Source: Poindextera sp036494815
GTDB taxonomy: Bacteria > Pseudomonadota > Alphaproteobacteria > Caulobacterales > Caulobacteraceae
Assembly: GCA_036494815.1 (NCBI GenBank)
Contig: DASXNV010000088.1
Span: 1 to 64,000 of the forward strand
Length of the DNA: 64,000 nt
Direction of reading: 5' to 3'
Both the position numbers and the translations under genes were made by a program. Under the pieces are notes generated by a model. The model was given only the letters and a program-made list of their open reading frames with translations. It was not told the origin of the DNA and ran no database searches. Of the stretch, positions 60,388-64,000 are shown one piece after another. The number at the start of each line of letters is the position of its first letter. Position 1 is the stretch's first letter.

Positions 60388-60442
60388 CCGGCGCTCCACA
60401 GGCGGCCATGACCCTGAACGCAATCAAGAACGCGACCGGCCG

Positions 60443-61288
60443 ATGAGCGGTTCACGCTTCGCGACCTATTTTCATGTCCATCTGGTGTCGGATTCCACCG
60501 GCGAGACGCTCAACGCCCTGGCCCGGGCCGTCTGCGCCCGGTTCGATGACGTCCTGCCCATCGAGCACATCTATTCGCTGGTTCGCTCCGACCGTCAGCT
60601 GGAGCGGGTGTTGCAGGAGATCGGCGGCGCGCCGGGGGTGGTCATCCACACGATCGTCGACCGCGATCTGCGCGCCCACCTGGAAAAGGGCTGCCGCGAA
60701 CTGGAAATGACCTGTGTGGCCGCGCTGGATCCGTTGGTCGCCGCCCTTGGTCGCTATCTGGGGGCCTCCCTGACCACCCGGGTCGGGGTCCAGCACGCCC
60801 TGGACAACGACTATTTCAACAGGATGGACGCGCTCAACTACGCCATCGGCCACGACGACGGCCAGGGCACCGACGACTTGGAAAGCGCCGACGTGGTGTT
60901 GGTGGGAGTCAGCCGCACCTCCAAAACCCCGACCTGCATCTATCTGGCTCACCGGGGGGTGCGGGCCGCCAATGTGCCGCTCGTGCCAGGGTCGGAGCCG
61001 CCGGCGAATCTGACGGCGCTGAAGCGTCCGGTGGTGATCGGTCTGACCGTATCGCCTGACCGGCTGATCCAGATCCGCCGCAACCGCCTGCTCAATCTGC
61101 GAGAGGACCGCGAAAGCAGCTATATCGAGATCGAATCGGTGCGCGACGAGATCGTCCGCGCCCGCCGCATGTTCGAACGTCAGGGCTGGCCGGTGATCGA
61201 CGTGACCCGGCGGTCCGTCGAGGAAACCGCGGCCCAGGTGATCAATGTCATCACCGCGGGAGGCGGGCAGATCGAGGTGCTGTCTTGA
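60443..61288 (+). CDS. ppsR: Pyruvate, phosphate dikinase / PEP synthase regulatory protein (DUF299)
   Basis: 281 aa. A bifunctional kinase and phosphorylase that switches PEP synthase or pyruvate phosphate dikinase off and on. VHLVSDSTGETLNALARAV opens it and the P-loop is VLVGVSRTSKTPTCIYLA near residue 155. The gene directly right of the Caulobacter origin is of this type. It starts the coupled operon ppsR-maf-aroE-coaE. A 12-codon frame at 60408-60446 overlaps its ATG and might be a leader peptide. Confidence 0.95.
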   Translation: MSGSRFATYFHVHLVSDSTGETLNALARAVCARFDDVLPIEHIYSLVRSDRQLERVLQEIGGAPGVVIHTIVDRDLRAHLEKGCRELEMTCVAALDPLVAALGRYLGASLTTRVGVQHALDNDYFNRMDALNYAIGHDDGQGTDDLESADVVLVGVSRTSKTPTCIYLAHRGVRAANVPLVPGSEPPANLTALKRPVVIGLTVSPDRLIQIRRNRLLNLREDRESSYIEIESVRDEIVRARRMFERQGWPVIDVTRRSVEETAAQVINVITAGGGQIEVLS

Positions 61289-61878
61289 AGCCCGTAGTGC
61301 TTGCGTCTCAGAGCCAGTCCCGGGCCGCCCTCCTATCCGCCGCTGGCGTGAGCTTCACGAAGGTCAGTTCCGGGGTCGATGAAACGTCGATCAAGAACCA
61401 GATGCTCGCGGAAGGCGCTACGCCGTTGCAGATCGCCGCCGCATTGGGAGAGGCCAAGGCCCTGGCGGTGTCCGCCCACACTCCGGGCCTCGTCATCGGC
61501 GCCGACCAGACCCTGGAGCTGGATGAAAAGCTGTACGACAAGGCCGACACATTGGAGGGAGCCCGCGAGCGCCTGTGGGCTTTCCGCGGCCGCACCCACC
61601 AGCTGCATGGCGGCCTGACCCTGGCCGAGAACGGCGCCGTGGTCTGGCGCTATACCGAAAGCTCCAGCCTGACCGTGCGGGACTTTTCCGACGCGTTTCT
61701 GGACGACTATCTGGAGCGGCACGGCCAGGCGGTCCTGTCCTCGGTCGGCTGCTATCATCTGGAGGGGGCCGGCGCGCAGCTGTTCGAGCGGATCGAGGGC
61801 GACTATTTCGCCATCCTTGGCCTGCCCTTGCTGCCCCTGCTGGCGGTGTTGCGCGAACGCGGAGCCATCCCCGCATGA
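61285..61878 (+). CDS. maf: Maf-family nucleotide pyrophosphatase
   Basis: 197 aa from a TTG overlapping the ppsR stop (TTGA). VVLASQSQSRAALLSAAGVSF is the Maf start motif and IGADQTLELDEKLYDK has the catalytic acidic pair. The family hydrolyses non-standard or canonical nucleoside triphosphates and is linked with septum control. The sequence is nearer the YceF/YhdE group; substrate (dTTP/UTP or m7GTP) is not settled. It runs into aroE by an ATGA overlap. Confidence 0.92.
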   Translation: MKPVVLASQSQSRAALLSAAGVSFTKVSSGVDETSIKNQMLAEGATPLQIAAALGEAKALAVSAHTPGLVIGADQTLELDEKLYDKADTLEGARERLWAFRGRTHQLHGGLTLAENGAVVWRYTESSSLTVRDFSDAFLDDYLERHGQAVLSSVGCYHLEGAGAQLFERIEGDYFAILGLPLLPLLAVLRERGAIPA

Positions 61879-62732
61879 CCCGGCTCAGCGGCGCCACGCG
61901 GCTGGCCGGAGTGGTCGGCCGCCCGGTGCGCCATTCCCTCAGCCCCTTGATCCACAACGCCTGGCTGACCGCCGCCGGGATCGACGGGGCCTATATAGTC
62001 CTCAGCCCGACCGAAAACGGATTCCCCCATCTGATCGAAGGCCTGCGTGGCGGCTCGCTCGTCGGGCTGAATGTGACCCTGCCGTTCAAGGAAGCCGCCT
62101 TGGCCGCGGCCGATCGGGCCAGCGAGCGGGCGCGGCTGGCCGGGGCGGCCAACCTGCTGCTATTCGCCGACGATGGCGCGGTGGTGGCCGACAACACCGA
62201 CGGCGAGGGACTGTTGGGCGCATTTCGCGACCAGGCCCCGAACTTCGATCCGGCCGCGGGGCCGGTGGTGATCCTGGGCGCGGGCGGCGCCGCCCGGGGC
62301 GCGGCGGCGGCCTTCCTTCAGGCCGGCGCCCCCAAGGTACGGCTGGTCAATCGAACGCGGGCGCGCGCCGAGGTCATCGCCCTGGCCCTGGGTGACCGGG
62401 TTCAAGCCTTTGGCTGGGCCGAATTGCCGGGGGTGCTGGATGACGCCGCCGCCCTGATCAACGCCACCTCGCTGGGCCTGGAAGGTCACGATCCGCTGGA
62501 TGTGGACCTGACCGGCCTGCCCACCGCCGCGCCGGTGATGGACATGGTCTATCGTCCGCTGCTGACCCGGCTGCTGGAGGATGCGGCGCGGGCCGGCCAC
62601 CCCACGGTCGATGGCCTGGAAATGCTGATCCTGCAGGCGGCGCCTTCGTTCCAGGCCTTTTTTGGCCAGGTCCCGCCAGCCGATGTGGACGCGCGCGCCC
62701 TGGCCCTGGCCGCCCTGGAAGAAAACCCATGA
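61875..62732 (+). CDS. aroE: Shikimate dehydrogenase
   Basis: 285 aa. Reduces 3-dehydroshikimate with NADPH in the aromatic amino-acid pathway. Substrate-binding SLSPLIHNAWL, the catalytic Lys in NVTLPFKEAAL, and NTDGEGLLGAF are all present. The NADP loop is ILGAGGAARGAAAA and the NRTRAR patch binds the 2'-phosphate. Coupled to maf and coaE by four-base ATGA overlaps on both sides. Confidence 0.97.
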   Translation: MTRLSGATRLAGVVGRPVRHSLSPLIHNAWLTAAGIDGAYIVLSPTENGFPHLIEGLRGGSLVGLNVTLPFKEAALAAADRASERARLAGAANLLLFADDGAVVADNTDGEGLLGAFRDQAPNFDPAAGPVVILGAGGAARGAAAAFLQAGAPKVRLVNRTRARAEVIALALGDRVQAFGWAELPGVLDDAAALINATSLGLEGHDPLDVDLTGLPTAAPVMDMVYRPLLTRLLEDAARAGHPTVDGLEMLILQAAPSFQAFFGQVPPADVDARALALAALEENP

Positions 62733-63373
62733 TCGTCATTGGCCTCACCGGCTCCATCGGCATGGGCAAGTCGACCACCGCGGCGATGTTCGCGGCGGAG
62801 GGGATCCCCGTGTATGACGCCGACGCCGAAGTCCATGCGCTCTATGCGTCCGACGGGGCCGCGGTGGCGCCGATCGAAGCCGCTTTTCCCGGCGTGGTTC
62901 AGAGCGGGGCCGTCGACAGGGCGTTGCTCAGCCAGAAGGTGCTGGGCGACGATGCGGCCATGAAGCGGCTTGAAGCCATCGTCCACCCCCTGGTGGGCGC
63001 GAGCCGCGCCGGCTTCTTCGAGGCGGCGGCGGCCAAGAACGCCGACATCGTGGTGCTCGACATCCCGCTGCTGTTCGAAACCGGTGGCGAAAAGCGGGTT
63101 GACGCCGTGGTGGTGGTCACTGCGCCCCCCGATATCCAGCGCAGCCGGGTGTTGGAGCGGCCTGGCATGGCGGAGAAGAAATTCGACGCCATCCTGGCGC
63201 GGCAGATGGCGGACGCGGAAAAGCGCGCACGGGCTCACTTCGTCATCGATACGGGAAAAGGCCTGGAGCCCGCTCGCGACCAAGTGCGCCAGGTTCTGGC
63301 CGAGTTGCGATCGCCCGACGGTCTAGCGCGCTGTAAAGCCGCGCTTGAAGCGGGCGGCGAAGCGATCCAATGA
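62729..63373 (+). CDS. coaE: Dephospho-CoA kinase
   Basis: 214 aa. Last step of coenzyme A synthesis. Walker A is VIGLTGSIGMGKSTTAAMF at the start; the DADAEVHALY segment follows, VVLDIPLLFETGGEKRVD is the substrate region, and RQMADAEKRARAHFVIDTG is the lid/C-terminal signature. Coupled to aroE by an ATGA overlap. dnaQ begins seven bases after its stop, an aroE-coaE-dnaQ order common in alphaproteobacteria. Confidence 0.97.
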   Translation: MIVIGLTGSIGMGKSTTAAMFAAEGIPVYDADAEVHALYASDGAAVAPIEAAFPGVVQSGAVDRALLSQKVLGDDAAMKRLEAIVHPLVGASRAGFFEAAAAKNADIVVLDIPLLFETGGEKRVDAVVVVTAPPDIQRSRVLERPGMAEKKFDAILARQMADAEKRARAHFVIDTGKGLEPARDQVRQVLAELRSPDGLARCKAALEAGGEAIQ

Positions 63374-63380
63374 TCGGCTC

Positions 63381-64000
63381 ATGTCCCGCGAGATCGTCCT
63401 AGACACCGAAACCACCGGCCTGGATCCTAAGACCGGCCACCGGCTGGTGGAAGTCGGCTGTATCGAGATTGTGGATTATCTGCCTACGGGCCGAAACTTT
63501 CACCGCTACATCCATCCGGAGCGGGAGATCGACCCTGAAGCCGAGCGCGTGCACGGCATTTCGCTCAGCTTCCTGGCCGACAAGCCGAAGTTTCATCATC
63601 CGGACGTCTGCGACGCGCTGTTGGAGTTCATCGGCGACTCCCCCGTGGTGGCGCACAACGCCCCCTTTGACCGCGGCTTCATCAATCATGAGCTGAAACG
63701 GGCCAATCGAACCATTGTCGCCGACGCGCGCTGGATCGATACCCTGCCCCTGGCCCAGAAGAAATTTCCGGGCATGTACAATTCGCTCGACGCCTTGTGT
63801 AAACGCTTCAAGATCTCGTTGGCCGACCGCACCAAGCACGGCGCCCTGATCGACGCCCAGCTATTGGCCGGTGTCTATCTGGAGCTGCGCGGCGGCAAGG
63901 AGCGCGGCCTGGACCTGACGCCCCAAACCCAGCGCAAGGTCGAGGTCGATATCGTTACGGTCACTCACAGCCCGCGTCCTCGACCCTTGGCGCCGCGATC
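63381..64000 (+). CDS. dnaQ: DNA polymerase III epsilon subunit (cut by window end)
   Basis: 206 residues visible, no stop before the end of the window, so the gene is partial here. It is the 3'-5' proofreading exonuclease of the replicase. Exo I is VLDTETTGLDP, Exo II is VVAHNAPFDRGFINHEL and Exo III lies in TKHGALIDAQLLAGVY (His and Asp). The visible part covers nearly all the catalytic domain. It is the last gene of the origin-right operon and is replicated within seconds of initiation. Confidence 0.96.
   Translation, partial: MSREIVLDTETTGLDPKTGHRLVEVGCIEIVDYLPTGRNFHRYIHPEREIDPEAERVHGISLSFLADKPKFHHPDVCDALLEFIGDSPVVAHNAPFDRGFINHELKRANRTIVADARWIDTLPLAQKKFPGMYNSLDALCKRFKISLADRTKHGALIDAQLLAGVYLELRGGKERGLDLTPQTQRKVEVDIVTVTHSPRPRPLAPR

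Larger units (their letters stand above)
59937..60442. other. Putative chromosome replication origin (Cori-like)
   Basis: A 506-bp non-coding gap between divergent hemE and ppsR, the exact neighbours of Cori in Caulobacter. It contains three CtrA boxes (59995, 60166, 60373), one near-consensus DnaA box (60047), weaker DnaA-like sites (60128, 60268, 60340), and GANTC methylation sites at 60074, 60195 and 60378. The AT-richest part is 59980-60012. A GCGGGGAT octamer occurs twice, at 60136 and 60206. The parABS system lies 6-12 kb to the left. Origin function is inferred from context plus motifs. Confidence 0.88.

Overview
The window is about 64 kb of dense, GC-rich chromosome from an alphaproteobacterium, most likely a Caulobacteraceae member (Caulobacter or Phenylobacterium type). 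The evidence is high-GC codon use, an NtrZ-family gene, CtrA-type TTAA-N7-TTAA boxes, GANTC (CcrM) sites, and above all the gene order rho-hemJ-hemH-hemE / origin / ppsR-maf-aroE-coaE-dnaQ. That order is the hallmark of the Caulobacter replication origin, Cori. No rRNA, tRNA, insertion sequence, prophage or CRISPR array was found. The window is core chromosome, not a genomic island.

Left part (1-24 kb): an ExbD gene without ExbB, a beta-propeller protein, a nitroreductase, mtgA, asd-rarD, a beta-lactamase-fold hydrolase with pdxY, ahcY behind a perfect 20-bp AT-rich palindrome, a CYTH-CHAD protein, bioB, an epimerase, the periplasmic glucan pair opgG-opgH, a large secreted beta-rich protein, the tesA/ybbA/ybbP-like cluster with thpR, and a Bax-inhibitor-1 family protein.

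Middle part (24-47 kb): a His-rich PadR regulator with its own operator, preceded by an orphan terminator that hints at a small RNA. Then come dapF-mtaB-VOC, leuD-monooxygenase-leuB, an emrA-emrB-tetR efflux operon with a palindromic operator, a YgjP-like protein, ftsK, lolA, xth, an orphan response regulator, an L,D-transpeptidase, yggS, a thiE/tenI homologue, ntrZ and a leuS-lptE-holA operon. Two copies of a ~112-bp intergenic repeat (25227 and 39511) differ by paired changes that keep their hairpins.

Right part (47-64 kb) is the replication and segregation centre. A leftward string mnmE-mnmG-rsmG-parA-parB carries two parS sites in the mnmE-mnmG gap, and a third parS lies at 54483. Further right are rho and the heme genes hemE-hemH-hemJ (leftward). 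The 506-bp gap at 59937-60442 has three CtrA boxes, one near-consensus DnaA box, weaker DnaA-like motifs and several GANTC sites, and I interpret it as the chromosome origin. Rightward from it runs a tightly coupled operon, ppsR-maf-aroE-coaE, followed by dnaQ, which is cut by the window edge. The parS cluster lies about 6-8 kb from the origin, so ParB-parS loading and origin firing are physically linked, as in Caulobacter.
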